A DNA stretch of 64,000 nucleotides from Pseudocercospora fijiensis CIRAD86 (GCF_000340215.1 NW_006921538.1:124001-188000); one strand, 5' to 3'; positions 21,420 through 34,970 are shown, counted from the stretch's first letter. Made by a program: numbers and translations. The notes: generated by a model from the letters alone, not told the origin.

Positions 21420-24400
21420 GGCGAATATGCCTAAGCCTAAGCAGCTAGAACAACAACAGCTAGCGGCGCTAACGACCTTAGCCGAGCCTAGACTATCCGA
21501 TAGGCAATCCGAGTCCGCTTATAGTACTAAGCGCACGCGCGAGGACGATACTAATAATTTCGGCGGTGCCGCTAGTATAGAAGATAACGACCTAATTCTA
21601 GATGCGGACGATATTATATAGACTATCGAGGGCGCTAATAGCGGCGATATCGATATAATGCCTACTAAGATGCCTGTCGCTAAGATGCCTATTACTAAGA
21701 TAAAGCCCGCCGAATTAAGCCTCGAACTAGCTAACTTGTAGGTCTAGCCTAATTACGAAGATTAACTCGATAATGCCGAAATAATCTAGTTAGCGGACTA
21801 TTAAGATCGCGGCCTAAATAACGACGACTATAATAATAATGACTTTTTTAGTAAGGACGTAGTCGCACTAGGTGCCGAATACGATAAAGCCGAAGAGCTT
21901 AATCCGACTATATAGTATAGCCTAATGCTACCTCTAAATCAAACAGTACTATTAAGCAGCGGCGGCCTATTTAGTGTTAACAATTTAGAAGTCCTCGACT
22001 AGAAGAAAGACTATAAGACTCTTCGTATTACTAATATTAAACTAGCCTTCGCTCTCTAGATATAGGAGACAGGTATCTTACGATCGGACTACTCGACACT
22101 TCGTACGATCTTTGCCTCTACTACTAATACTAGCTTGAACGAGCTACTAGAGACCGTTAACACGCTAAAGCTGCACCTTAAGTTAGTCCTCCTACTGCTA
22201 GATCTACGTTATAAGAATGTCACACTCGAAGAGAAGAAGCAGCTAACACTGCTAGCTAGCTCTAAATCTGCGGGTAATAGCAATGCTATAGAACTACTCT
22301 ACTTCTTTAATCTACGGCAATTATTCGCTCGTATGCTAGTGTCTTAGTTTACGGGCAAAGTCTTCTAGGGCATAGCGCACTTTGTTAACGTACCTAAGTA
22401 TCTATAGCAGTCTATAGCGTAGGCAAGCTCGATCCGTACAACTTCTAGCTAATTCGCTCGGTACCTAACGAACGCGGATCTAACGAGCGCGGATCTAAGC
22501 ACTTTATATAGTGCTAGTCCGGCTGCTAGCAAGCCTGCAGCATACTAAGCTAGGCTTCTAAAGAAGCTAAGCAAGAGTTAGGGTAAGCGAGCTAAGGCTA
22601 TTAGATCTAATAAACAAGATCTAATGCTAGCGGTACTAACAGATTGGAAGCAATTTATTAGCTTGCCTAGCGGTCTAATCTTTCCTACGGACTTTATTAG
22701 CTTTACATACTATAGCGACACGTACAATTGTACTACGAGTAGTACTAAGTATATCGGACGTGTGCTCGGCATTAGCGTCGATAAGCGCTTACAGCGCGGC
22801 GGTCCTTTTAGTTATCTAGGTACGCTTAATACTATATCGATTAAAGTGCGAGCGATTATAGTATATAGTTAACTGCCTTTAGATCTCCGCTAGGCGATAG
22901 CTACTAAAGCTGCGAGCAACGAGCTATTCCTAACCGATAATGTCGACTACTACCTTCTGCCCTCTAACGTCTAGCTATTTAACCTAGGCGTAATTGTAGT
23001 ATAGTACTCCTTCGAGAGCAAGATTAGCTCTATGCCTCTCGCTAATTACTATAACTTTATTATTCGACGTATTGTCGATCGCTAATCGAAGCTTCGCCTA
23101 GTATATAAGACCTATCCGATCCGTAGCGAGCTTAAGGTTATAGCATTCGGTCGTCTCTAGCTAATTAACAAATTCGATAAGCACATTACGGGCAAAGAGG
23201 TCTATAGCCTGCCTTTGCTTAACTTCCTCGACGGCTTCGGTCTCTACCGTAATATATAGCGCTCGGTTATAGGTATCTACTTCGTACCTACTAGCTTAAC
23301 TAGCGAAGAACGTAACTAGACTTCAAACATTATCCCCTTTACGCTTAGCCCTTACGGAAGCAAGGTTAGCGACGTTGTTAAGGTAATCGGTCCCTCTCTA
23401 CGAGCACTCGACGAGGGCCAATTCCTTAATCTTCTAAATAGTACTTAAGCAATAGTCTCTGCGTTTATAATGCTATATACGGGAGATATGCTATAGTAGT
23501 AAAGCAACTCTAGCATGCTCTACTAATCTGCTAATATCGGATGCCGTATGTGCTATACGACAGATAAGGACCGTAGACTGCTCTAAGAAGCCGAATAGGA
23601 GATTAAGTACTATTACGAGACTTAGCGAATTCGACAATTTATAGAGGCCCTACCCTTTAACAACGCTCGTACGGAATTCGGTCGGCAATTTGGTATAGCT
23701 ATAGAGGCACCTTCTCTTACTAAGATTATACTAGCATTAGATATCTACAAGACACGGCTAGCGGATCTAGCACACTCTAAGCTTAATAGTATTACCTATA
23801 TGCTCTACGAAGTCCTACTTAGTAAGGCTTTTATAACATTAGTATAGGTTAAGTATATATAGGCACTAAAGAAATTCCCGTTTCTACTAGGATAGGGCCG
23901 CCTTCGATCGCTATTGTACTACCTGCTTACATTTAGCTTATCTAAGCACGCACGTTAGTCAATTATCGCTCTACTTCTACTAAGAGTCTAGTTAAAGGAT
24001 GAGTATATAGCACCTAACTTTATCGAGGCTATACGTACCGAACTACGAGTGTCGATAATCTTCTAGTACCTTTAGTAGCAAACGGGTCTAGCAGCAAGCG
24101 ATATTCTAGCCGCCGCAGTTCTCGTACGGATATTGTTAGCTATCGTACGTACGAATATGCTTCTTCTATCTACGCAACTTACTAAGTAATAGCAATACGA
24201 TCTACGCTAGGAAATGCTAGCCTCTCGCTAGCTATTCTAGGGCCTTATAGAATGCGCTGCTATTGTTAACACTAAGAAGCTAACAACAACCGTAGGTCGC
24301 GCTGCTTTATAAGCACGTAGTGCCTCGTAGGCTCGCGGAGAGTCTTAAGTCGTAGGCGGCGGCGATCTATAAGCTCTAGATACTACCGAAGAGTCTATTA

Positions 24401-25560
24401 ATTATAAGTATAAGCACCGATTGATAGCAAAGCGACTAAACGTATATATTAGCGCTTATTAGAACGACGTAATCGACGAATACGGAGCTGCTATTAACGT
24501 TAACGTCTTCGGTAGCGAGGCTAAGTATAAGGTAATAAAGCAGAAGATCTATAATACTAACTTCTAGAATCCTAAGCGTAACCTACTTGTTATATATAGT
24601 CTTGAGATAACTATTCGGCTGCTTGTTTAGGGTAGCTTCGATAGCGACGAAGATCAAAACACTAAGTACCTCGCTTAGCAGATAAAGACCCTCTACTAGC
24701 AGAACCTACGCCTCTTTAATAGCTTGCTGCTACGCACTAAGTAAGAGAAAGCTTAAGCGGCTAAGGCTAAGCTTAAACAGAAGTTTGCTAGCGATGCTAA
24801 TTATTCTAACGTATAGACTAGCAAGCGACTCGTTTAGTATTAGTGCGACTAGCTTCTGCTATTGCTAATCCGCAACGATAGCGAGAAATTAATGCCGATA
24901 CGTGCTAGCTTAAAGCAAGCCTATTAGTAGGAATATAGCAGACCTAACGTTAACACGACTAACTCGGAGCCTATCTTCTAGTATAAGCGCTTTGCGTTTG
25001 ATACTACAGCTAAGAAGCGTATAGTGCTAAAGCGAGGGGATTTCGTAGGTTACTATAGCGGAGAGATTAGACTCGTTAACGAGATCTTCTCGTACAAGGT
25101 ATGCCTCTAACCCATTGTATAGTGTATACGCTAACTATTCTTAAAAGGCCTCTACCGTCGCCGAGCGAGTGCTCTTTATTCGTATCTAGCTAACGACTAA
25201 GTTATTAGGACTGGATCCTATTACCTAATTGCCTGTCTACCGCCTTAATGCTAGCAATAAGAAGATTGTTGTCGGCTTGCCTAGCATTAGCGGTAAGCGG
25301 GTCTAGATAGTGCTATTCGAGCGCATTAACAATAAGAGCCTAGAGATAAAGCGTGTCTCGATCGACAATATACCTACTAGTACGGAGCTTCTATACGTAG
25401 ATTAGGACATTCAATTCCTTTAGGTACGTATACTTACGAGCTTTGCTAGTTGTACGTAGGTTACTAACTGAAAGTAGAATAAAGGTCTTTATCGACTTAT
25501 CGCATAGTATTGTAAGTTTACTAACAAGCAGCTCTTTCTTTATTTATGCTAACTACTTCT
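21420..25560 (+). pseudogene. Large fungal DNA-transposon transposase (CACTA-like?), RIP-killed
   Basis: One plus frame reads across roughly 1,300 codons with stops mostly TAG. Recognisable blocks: IRRIVDR, then GLYRNI..SVIGIYFVPTSLTSEERN, then IIPFTLSPYGSKVSDVV, LDEGQFL, then YTGDM followed shortly by ANIGCRMCYTTDKDR. The family order (Gly-Ile-Tyr block, Thr-Leu-x-Pro-x-Gly block, Gly-Asp-Met, then Cys-x2-Cys) matches a group of large fungal transposases often filed with CACTA/tnp2-like elements; that assignment is from memory and uncertain. An acidic N-terminal third precedes these blocks. The start codon region (ATGCCTAAGCCTAAG near 21427) survives. No activity remains. Confidence 0.5.
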
Positions 25561-25680
25561 AGTGCTATTATCGTTCGACTTAGCTCTTGCTATTTAGGTA
25601 TACTTAACTAGTATGCTTTAGCGATACATCTGCTTACACTCTTAGGTCCTTATTAAATACGAGCTCTACGAAGACTATAA

Positions 25681-25752
25681 GCTCCTTAGCAACTATTAGC
25701 TCCTTAGCAACTATTAGCTCCTTAGCAACTATTAGCTCCTTAGCGACTATAA
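25681..25752 (+). repeat. 18-bp tandem repeat, four units
   Basis: gctccttagcaactatta repeats at 25681, 25699 and 25717, with a diverged fourth copy at 25735. The unit is a multiple of three and lies at the end of the dead transposase frame. Confidence 0.85.
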
Positions 25753-28294
25753 CGATACGACCTAATACACGAGCGGCCTTCGGAAATCGATTATAGATTA
25801 GACTATCGGCTTTGCTAAAAGGGGTTGGATTTAACGTTGGATTTAGTAGATTATAGTAGCGCTAGCAAGGGTAGGACCGCATAGGGTAGTAGATAGCTAA
25901 GCGCAATCGCAATCGTAAAGTATATAAACAGTAATCGTATTACGAATAGTACTGCATAAATGAATAGTTGTAAGCACGTACACGGTTCTATCCGCAGAAT
26001 AGTTCTTATTAGCGGAACGCTTCGTTAAACTAGAACAGTTCTACCGCTAAGAACGGTTCCTTACTAAGAACTGTTCCTCGTACGACAACTATAACAGCAC
26101 TGCTATCTAAGATCTACTATATCCGATAAGCACTGTAATAACGCAGCTCTGCAAGCTATATAGCTCTTATATAGAGCGATATTGTTACGATTTAATTGCA
26201 GTTCCTTCGGACCCTAGACATACGCTAAGGTCCTATAGACTATAGACCCGACACTTTAGAGCACCCCCGTTGCTACGAACTCCTACCGATAGGAGTAGCC
26301 TATATATTAGCAACTCGCGCTAATTGGCTCGACCTACTTTTACCCTAATCCTACCCCTTACCTCGAGTTGCTAGCAACTCCCCTAATAAATTTGGTTAAA
26401 ATGTGCTTTAAATTTAAAAGGGCTTTAGGAATATAGTAATTTCTACTAAGGTCGCTAGCGATAACTTAATAAAGCTAAAGTTAACGTATAGTATAGCTAT
26501 TGCGCTAAATTCGAGGTGTATCTACTTGCTCTTGCCTTATTGTCTATTGCTACCGCTGCCGCTACCGCTGCCGCTACCGCCGCTATAGTATAGATTACTA
26601 CTAAAGGTCCTACTATTAAATAGCCGCTACTATTCTTCTAATAAGTATCGTCGGTCGTTAATAAATACCCCTACCTACTAATTGCTAAGTTGTAATATAT
26701 CTATTAGCGACTATTATTATAGCATATATCTTAATAGGTTTAACGGCTATAGCGTCGGTATATCGGTAGCTGCTATAGAGTAGCGAAGACCGCTCGGTAT
26801 AGTAGGCATATATAGAAGGCGCTATTAGTAAAGGACCTAGCGCATTACGTCTATTAAACTGCCGTCGTTTGAAGAAGATATACTATATTAGAAGGTGCCG
26901 TCGCCTACGGCGTACGTATTCTATAGTACCGAGTTAGTTACCTACGTAGGCTTAAATTGCGATAGCGGAGGGGGCTAGAACGACGGCGGAGGATAGTAGT
27001 AACTGTTTCTATACTAATTAGTATAGAAAGTAGTCGCTATATACTCTAGCGCGCGCTAAGTGCCCTCCCCTAGCGCGAACAGGTCCCTCGCCTATCGCGG
27101 TTATTATATTTAGCGAGGTTGTTATTACTAGTAGACTAGTAGTAAGGCGCCTACGCCTATATCGACCTACGCCTATTAGATAGTAAACAACGTACTATTG
27201 TCGTATCGCTGTCGATACTACTAGAGCTATTGTAATAGCTCTGCCGCCGCCGATAGTCGCATATATTTAGACTAATACTATATAGCAATATTAGTCCGAT
27301 AGGCGTGTAACAAGTTAGCTAGAATAACCGCCTCTGCCTACTTCGCCTTCTAATAATAGTCGTATATAATATTCTCGAGTATACTATGTAATAGAAGGTA
27401 ACGGTCCTTCGTAATAGTGCGAAGAGTCTCTATCTTACCTTCCTTATCTTCTTCTAGTAGATTCTCGTTAATAAGCTATTCTAAGTGTGTCTTAGTTAAG
27501 TTAATATCGCTATTAAAGCCTTTAGGGTCGAAGAAACGGTCTATATAGCAATCTACCTATTAAGCAGTTATTCTACTGCCTTTAATCTCTTAATCGTACT
27601 AGATATAGCGACACGGTTAGTAATACTGCTTCTAGAAGTAATACTAGCACATATTAGGGATGTAGTTATCGATCTATAGTTAATATCGTAACCAATTTAG
27701 AAGGCCGCTATTAGCGCGCTTCTAAGCGAGTCGATACTGCTTAGTAATAAGGCTTTAAAGGCAATATAGAAGCTCGTTAAACCGCTCGCAATCGCCTTAT
27801 AGTCGACTAAATAGGTAAAGCATATTATCCTTCGCAGAAGCCTTATTAGTATTGTTATACCACTTCCTATCTACCTTTAGCGAGTGTGTAAAGGTGCCGG
27901 AGAGTAAGAAGTTGCCCTTAATAGTGCTAATATCGCTCTTAAAATCGGAGTAGTAACCCTTAACTAGCGACGTTGTACGTGCCTAAGCAATAGCAGTTAG
28001 TAAATACCCGCTCTAAGAGGACGGAAGGTACTATTATATAGTACTTATACGTATAAGCAGTAGATTGTTCCTCCGCTAGTAGGTAGTCTATATCTAAGCG
28101 TGCTCGACTAACTATTCTCGTTCTATATAGCTATACTTCTCGTCGTTCTTGCCGCTAGGAAGGGCATTAAAAGCAGCCTATATTCTAACCTCTACCTCTT
28201 CCTTAGACTCTGCGTATAGTATAACCTATACGAGCTTCTTATAGACCTTCTTATAAGCACTCTTAAGCGGAAATTTGCGGCGGATAGTCTATAA

Positions 28295-28331
28295 GGGCCT
28301 GTTCTCTTTTAGCTACACTTCCGAGGCAGGT
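28295..28331 (+). repeat. Left Harbinger terminal inverted repeat
   Basis: Pairs with 35800-35836, 36 of 37 positions complementary. Confidence 0.9.
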
Positions 28332-28699
28332 CGTAGTACCTAGTATAGATTGAAGTGGCACTAAACCAGGCTATAGACTAGCACTTATAGACCTTCTAAG
28401 TGCACTATTACTTCTAATAGACCCTATAGCATCTTCTTATAACGCACTTGTTCACTTCTAGTATTAGTTGTCCTTATAGAATGTAACGAGAGCTAAATAC
28501 TAGCTATATAGGCGCCTAGATCTACCCGCGGTAATATCCGAGCGGGGCTTAGCAAGTAGAATTTACACTTCCCTAAGAATGCGACAAATTCTATTGTTTC
28601 TATTACTACGAACATTAACACTAACAATGTCTATATATACTATCGTATACGCCGAAAATATAAGAAGATTATACGCTTTAATTTGCTATAAAAATCATC

Positions 28700-29990
28700 T
28701 CGATCCGACACTTCCTCGTTAAGAAACAAATCCTGCGTTTACTATAGCTAAATCTACTCCTTAAGCTACCTCCGACGACTCCTAGTTAGCACCTACTAGT
28801 ATACTAACCGCTATATAGGCTGCCTTAGCGGACAGCTAGCTTGTCAATTCTTAGGTTAATATTAGAGACAATATTGCCGCCCTATAAGATAGTATACAGG
28901 CCGGTTCTAGCGACGAAGATACCTCTTCCGACGATAAAGAAGGTCGGCTTGTTTAGACAGGCAAAATAGAACAAATCCTCCTCGAGAACGTTGCCCTTCA
29001 AATAGACCTTAACAACTACCGTAACGGTCAATTGAAGCTATAGGCTCGCGAAGATGTTATATCTAATGTATCTCGTTAAGCAAAGCGGTCTATCTCTTAG
29101 AAACAATGCCGTACGAAGCTGTTATTCTATAAAGCCCTCTACGCTGCCTTTATAGCGCTTAAATACGAGTCTAGCTTCGGCATTAACTACGACACTAGCA
29201 CTATTACTACTAACTCCTTTATATAGAAGGACTATCTTGCTAAGAAGGTCTATAAGAATGCGAAGCCTCTAAGGGATTACCCTATGCTATATGTTGCACT
29301 CTACGCTACAATCTATAGTAACAAGACGGCTATAGGCAACGCTTCTAAGGGCGGCGCTAGTGCCTCGAAGAAGCGACTGTCTAGCAAGGCTAATAAGAAG
29401 GCTAACAAGAAGGCTAAATCCTCGCAATCTAAGGAGCTAGTATCTATTAGCGACAACGAGGCCGACAAAGAGAATTTACCTCCTACTAGGCTATAGAAGG
29501 CTCCCTTAGAAACGGCTCAAACACTAGCGAAATAGGCTACTTTCTAGGACGAAGCTACGTAGAGCTAGGACATTCATTCTGCTGCTAAGGCGCCTATTAT
29601 AAGCATTAACTAGAAGGGCCCTCGTAGAGGTGCTGTCCGCTTAGCTAATGCTATTATATAAGGCCTTATTAGTATAAGACCCGATATTCTAGTAAAGCTA
29701 GCTCTTAACAAGTTAAACGACTTCAACCTATCTTATAAGCTCTATAGAGCCTATAGCAAGGCCTTCTACGATAAGACCTTTAGCGACTTCGAAGCTAGGT
29801 CCTTCTATAAGGGCACTCTAAGATATAGGCGTATATAGATCCGTTAGATTGCCGACGAGAGCGCTATAGAAGAAGATATTAAGTCCGAGATTAAGTAAGC
29901 GAGTTAAGAAGCGATCTAATTTAAGCGCGTTTCTAGCGGAGTACGGAGTTTGGCTTTTAACAACCCTAACTATCTACTATTTAACACTAG
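28700..29990 (+). pseudogene. Harbinger accessory protein, RIP-killed
   Basis: A plus-strand frame beside the left terminus reads about 430 codons with TAG/TAA stops at expected Gln/Trp positions. The N-terminal region is acidic (SSDEDTSSDDKEGRL). A middle segment (LLFYKALYAAFIALKYESSFG) and a Lys/Ala/Ser-rich basic region (KKANKKAKSSQSKEL) follow. The C-terminal part reads ILVKLALNKLNDFNLSYKLYR then SDFEARSFYKGTLRYRR. Harbinger elements normally encode a second, DNA-binding protein beside the transposase; position and size fit that role, but I do not see a clear Myb/SANT signature. Confidence 0.5.
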
Positions 29991-30754
29991 GTCTATATAT
30001 ATATACAAAATTTATAAGTCTTCGAGAATATATATATATTATACTCCGTATCAATTTTTATATGCTTCCGACGGCTAGTTATAGTGTTCTAATAGTATAT
30101 AGGTTTTAATAATCTAGTGTGCGTCTCCGGCTTAGCAAGCGGACCTAGAGCCGGTATCGAGTCGCTTAAAGCCGACCCTAGCTTAGCTCCGCGGAGGTGT
30201 TAGCTACATCCCTACTCGAATCTAAACGACCGCTAATAGTCTAGTATACTACTAAGACAATACCTATACTATATGTTTGTATAATAGCGAAATATCTACT
30301 CGCTACGGGCTACAATCTTATCAAAAAATTATCTAATTTAGTTAAGAAATAGTCTTATACCGGCTCTGCGGAGGTAATATAGAGATCGGTTAGAATAGTC
30401 TCTAACATCTCGAAGAGCTTCTCGAATATAACTTAAATCTTAACGAGTTAAGTCGATTGAGACACTTTCTAGCAAACGGCGCTAATAAAAGTGATCAATA
30501 CGATAACGATAAGGCTTTAAGGTACCGATATCTATATTCTATATAGTCTCTTTGCTATTGACACCCTTCTACTAAACAGCTAATCTACGGTGATTAAGCT
30601 CAACTAAATAGTCTTGCTATATGTCCTTTGTATACCGAGCACGCTAAGCGGACATCTTCTTATTCTTAGTAGAAGCTGCTTAACTGAGCGTCTAAGTAGC
30701 GCTTCGTTTACTACCTATACGGACCTCCTTATTAAAGAGCGGCTCTTCGTTGTT
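29991..30754. other. Non-coding interior of Harbinger
   Basis: AT-rich DNA with simple TA runs near 30000-30055, between the convergent ends of the accessory ORF and the transposase. No coding pattern. Confidence 0.4.
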
Positions 30755-31341
30755 CTAGCGCTTAAACTCGTTAGTAATTAACTCGTCCGATAGATTAGTA
30801 CGGCGAATAAAGTTATATAGGCACACTAAGCTATAAACTAGAGCTACTTGTGTCTCTATATTAAAGGCAGGTCTATTAGTGTTACGAAGGATCTTGAAGC
30901 GCTCCTTTAATATACTAAACGTCCGCTCGATAACGTTGCGTAGGCTCGAGTGCCGCAAGTTAAACAGCTCTTACTCGTTCTTAGGTCGACGGTTACCGCT
31001 TTGCTACTCCTTTAAGTAATAACGTATAGTACGGAAGGGCATAATAGTAAGTCGAGTACTCGGATAGCTAGTATCTGCGAGATAGTACTTGTTATATAGA
31101 CAGTTGGTACCGAAGCCTTCTATTTCTCGAGCGTATAATAGCACCCTAGCGTCGTTTATAGAGCCCTCCTATCTAGCAAGCACATACGTAAATAGCATAT
31201 TAAAGTTAACGACTGCTAGCACATTCTACGAGATAGAGCCCTTCCTATTGCGCTATAGCACCTGTTTATTACGAGGTACGTAAGCAATAATATAGCTGCC
31301 GTCGAGGGCTCTAATACAGTCCTTAAACTAGGGGAAGAATA
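30755..31341 (-). pseudogene. PIF/Harbinger transposase, DDE half (3' part)
   Basis: Minus-strand frame with the classic DDE_Tnp_4 order: KDCIRALDGSYIIAYVP (first Asp), SINDARVL (second Asp), YYLADTSYP, then NLRHSSLRNVIERTFSILK (final Glu) and a C-terminal ALVYSLVCLYNFIRRTN. The last 67 codons remain open. The 5' end of this half is cut at the TIR of the nested element; the rest of the gene lies at 34971-35442. Confidence 0.85.
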
Positions 31342-31689
31342 GAGACCTTTTGCCGGCGGATTAGTAGTTATAACGGAAGGGCATAAGGCTTAATAAGGCA
31401 ACCCCTAGACCTCTTTTAAACGCTTATAACAACCTAGACCGTGCAGTAGTTACAACTGTTATACCCCGGTTACTACGCGTAGTAACCTAGCTACTACTAT
31501 TGTAACGGTCTTATAGTAGTATAGCGGGTGTTATAGTTTGCTAAATAAGATAGTAGATCTAACTTCCTCGAGTGCTAAACGCGTCTTCTAATCGCGTAGA
31601 TTATATCTCTTTCTTATACTAATTGTTATATCTTCTTAAGCGCCTAACTTCCGCACTTAAACGCTCTTATTTCGAGCCTCTTAGGCACC

Positions 31690-33190
31690 TATAGATGTCG
31701 ACTCGTAGGCGCCAAGCGAGGCCGCAGATAACGAGTTAAAGCGTAACAATACGGCGGTCTAGAGAGGCAATAGGGTAAAGGACTTGCTACGTAGAATAGC
31801 TACTAATACTAGCGGAGCCGTAGACACTTCGGATGCGGCGATTAAGGCGGCGAAGAAGAAGAATCGGCGTAGTTAATCTAAGGACAATAAGAAGGCGCTT
31901 ATTCGAATAGCGTATAACTATAAGGCCTCGTATAGCACTACTAGATAGTGGGACCTTATAACCGCTAAGTACTATAGAAGTACTAGTATTTAGCATATGT
32001 CGCTCGACCGTATAACGTAGGGGCTCGAGAAGGAGTAGTTTCCTAAATTCAACGTTAAAGAGAGCGGTAATAGCACTAGTAAGGAAGAAGACGAGCCTAG
32101 CTCGATATAGGCGGAAATGCGTACCTAGTATAGATACCGAGAGGCACATAAGGCCGCTAAGGAGGCTGCTGTTATTATATAGCGGCGCGAAGAATTAGAC
32201 GCCGCTACGAGCTATCGCGACAAGTATAATATACTAAGTTTGCAGTCGAAGAAGCAGCGCACTCCGGACGCTAATCGCTAGTTTATTAAGGAGCAAGAGA
32301 TGCCAGATTCGCTAGTAATAAGTAAAGATAAAGGCCCGGGCGTAGATAAAGGTAATAACGAGGTAGAAGTTGAGGTTAATAATAGTGTAACGGGTAAGGG
32401 CGGCAATAACGACGAGGACGCGCCTAGCTACGAAGAAGAGCTAGAATAAGACGAGGAGATTGAGCGTAAGCGCCGCCGTATCGCTAATCTCGAAGCTATG
32501 CCGCCGCCGTCTAGAAATAATGCTAGACCGTTAGTTAAGGTTGTTATCGGTAACGAGGTTAGCTCTAGAAGTGTGTCTAGTAAGCGTACTTAATCCGTAC
32601 GTACTACTTCTCGTCTAGCAACTCTAGTAACCCCTTCTTCTCGTAGATCTGCTATACCTTCTCGCACTCGTAGACAATACGAGTCTTCTATTCAATCTAA
32701 GCGTGCTTAAAGTAAACATCGCGGCGGAGCCTTAATCGACGATATGCGGCAGTAGGACTATAATACACGCTCGCAGGCAGGAGAGTTGTTTATAGTACTA
32801 GCTATTAAGCTAAAGAGAGATATAAAGCGAGAAGATAACGACAACAATAGCAGTAAGAGCCGTATAGCAAAGCGTCGAAGACAAGAGATAGAAGAAGATA
32901 TATTAGCGATTAAGGATAACCTAGAAACGTTTAAGAAGGAGGTTAGAGTAGACGTTGTGTCTATTAAGAACGAGGTTAAGTCTCTGAATTCTACCGTATC
33001 TTCTATACGGAGCACTAGCGATAAGACTAATAGCCTTTTAAAGAGCTTTTTATTAAGGCAAGGCATGCAATTTAATTTAGCGCAATCGCCTAGTATACTA
33101 ACTCCGCTCCCCTCGAGAGATCTAGTAGAATTAAGTCTTAATAGCGAGTTTCCGGACCTGCAAATAGCGTTCTTCGGTAGAGCTAGCTAG
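31690..33190 (+). pseudogene. Charged coiled-coil protein relic in the nested element
   Basis: A plus frame reads about 500 codons with mainly TAG stops; the last 134 codons (32786-33190) stay open. Composition is highly charged. The N-terminal third is Arg/Lys/Ala rich, the middle acidic and basic (EEIERKRRRIANLEAM), then Ser/Arg rich (SRSVSSKRT). The C-terminal region predicts a coiled coil (EIEEDILAIKDNLETFKKEV, then KNEVKSLNSTVSSIRSTSDK). No domain is recognised. A DNA-binding or scaffolding role in transposition is only a guess. Confidence 0.45.
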
Positions 33191-34954
33191 TTGCTTCGAG
33201 CGAGATTTAGTCGCTAGCGTCGGTGCCTATTGCAATACTAAATATTGCTCAAATTGAATACTTTTTATATGCTATTATAGCTACTAATTAGGTAAACAAC
33301 CTTATATAATCTGTTTGTATGTAACGAGCATATAATAGTATTGTTTAGAGGGGTTAGGGGTATAGGTAAATTAAGCTCGAAGTATAAGCGGAGCCTTAGC
33401 GGAGAACGCCGAACCTCCGAGACTAACCCGTTCCCTATTCTAGTGCTAATACCCTCTCTTAGAAGATCTCGGTCCCCTTCGGCAATAGTCTAGTAAGCTC
33501 AAATAATTCAGAAACTACTAGATTTTAGCCTTCTAAGCTTACGCTTTTATCGTCCGAGAGGTCCGAACGGGGCCGTAAGAGGTAGTCCTACAAATCTAGA
33601 GGATTAAGTCTAAATCGCTTACTTGTTTAATTGTATCTACGAAGGCAGATATAACAGTTAGTAAGCAGTGCTACTACTATAAAATAGGCTCTAATAGGCT
33701 ATTGTCTCAACCTTAATTGCTTCGAGAACACGTTATAAGACTATAGCTATATAGTGTATCTAAATAGGTGTTCGACCTCGATCCGGATACTAGACAGCTT
33801 CTTATTAAATGCTTGTTGCTAAGGCGTTAAGTAAGACCGTCTAAGATAATGCTTATAAGGAGCTATAATGCCGAAGTTGCTATAGTATGCCGGGTCGCTA
33901 TAGAGATATAGAACACGCCTATCTCTTATAATCCTTCGTAGGCGGTGTTTAACGCCGGAGAGTTGCTACATTCGCTAGTTATTATCTCTGCTATTAAATG
34001 GTCTAATAAGTAAGGAAATAAGACCGTCTAGTATTACTATAGCCTAGAATTTGCAGCCGTGTGCACTATAGTGTCTACTATAGATACGTCGTTAATCTTT
34101 GCTTAGTCTGCAGAACCTACTAAAATGCCCGTCGATAAATCCCTATATAAATCCTCGTGTTCTACGCTTCCGAGTAGCAAGAGCGAACATCTTTAGTCGA
34201 CGATAGCTATTAAGGCGTAGATGCTATACTATTATCTTCGCAAATTGCTAATATATCTATAGGACAACATCGTTAAAGACAAGACTATAATAGGACTCGC
34301 ATTTGCCGAATTTAGTAGAAGCATCGAACTAGCGAGAAGGGAACGACATTCGCTATAGAACGAGGCTAAGAGCGAGCTCTAGGTTAGGTTTATTACTATT
34401 CCGCTATTCGCAACCCTTAATATCGAGTGCTATAACAAGTTGTCGTATTTCTAGCTTCGTAAACCTATGCGAGAGATTAACACTATACTAGACTATAGGT
34501 ACGGCGGAAACTCCCGAGGGCGGTAATATATAGGCGCTAACCTCGCTTTTGCAACTTAAACCTCTATATTAACCTTACTATCGACACTTACCTTATATAA
34601 CGCTCTACCTACTCGTCTAGCTAGGCATCTAGCGTCTATACGAATAGTCGGAATAGTATAGGCGGCGGCTTTAACCTAGCGCGCTCGAGAAAGCTACATT
34701 CTTCGCAGACGGCGATTACGAGTCTAGCAACTATTATATTATCGTCTAATATATTACCTGCTATCGAGGCGCTCGAGAAACACGACTTCTACGCGATAAG
34801 AGGTGGATTATTTACGCACTCGCAACTACTATATACGGATAATACGGAAGATTTGATAACTTAGTAAGAGCCTAAGGCAAGAGCGCTATACTATATTAAG
34901 CCTTGTAACTACGGTTGTAACTATAGTTGTAACTATAGGTTGTGACCCTCTTCT
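33191..34954 (+). other. Possible second relic in the nested element, unidentified
   Basis: From about 33860 to 34900 a plus frame shows mostly TAG stops and plausible protein blocks (AFAEFSRSIELARRERHSL, IPLFATLNIECYNKLSYF). No family is recognised. 33191-33850 shows no coherent frame. Confidence 0.3.
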
Positions 34955-34970
34955 GCCGGCAAAAGGTCTC

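Larger units (their letters stand above)
18208..26214. mobile_element. Large RIP-mutated DNA transposon (~8.0 kb)
   Basis: Tentative ends are gggtctgtcggaac (18208) and the reverse complement of gggtccgaaggaac (to 26214), each next to TA. Subterminal inverted repeats strengthen the pairing: gaagcgttccggctaatag at 18407-18425 mirrors 26003-26023, and variants of gaaccgttc/gaagcgttc recur several times in both ends, as expected of transposase-binding sites. The interior carries one long dead plus-strand gene. The boundaries are less certain than for the Harbinger element. Confidence 0.5.
31342..34970. mobile_element. 3.6-kb TIR element nested in the Harbinger transposase
   Basis: gagaccttttgccggc (31342-31357) and its exact reverse complement (34955-34970) bound the insertion, with TA on each side (31340-31341, 34971-34972). 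Including the flanks the inverted match is 20 bp. It separates the N-terminal half of the Harbinger transposase from its DDE half. No transposase is recognised inside, so the element may be non-autonomous or of an unfamiliar type. Two plus-strand coding relics are present. Confidence 0.68.

Noticed and set aside
32758..33066. Minus-strand 102-codon ORF
   Set aside because: Antisense shadow of the coiled-coil relic; composition is a mirror of the plus-strand codons.
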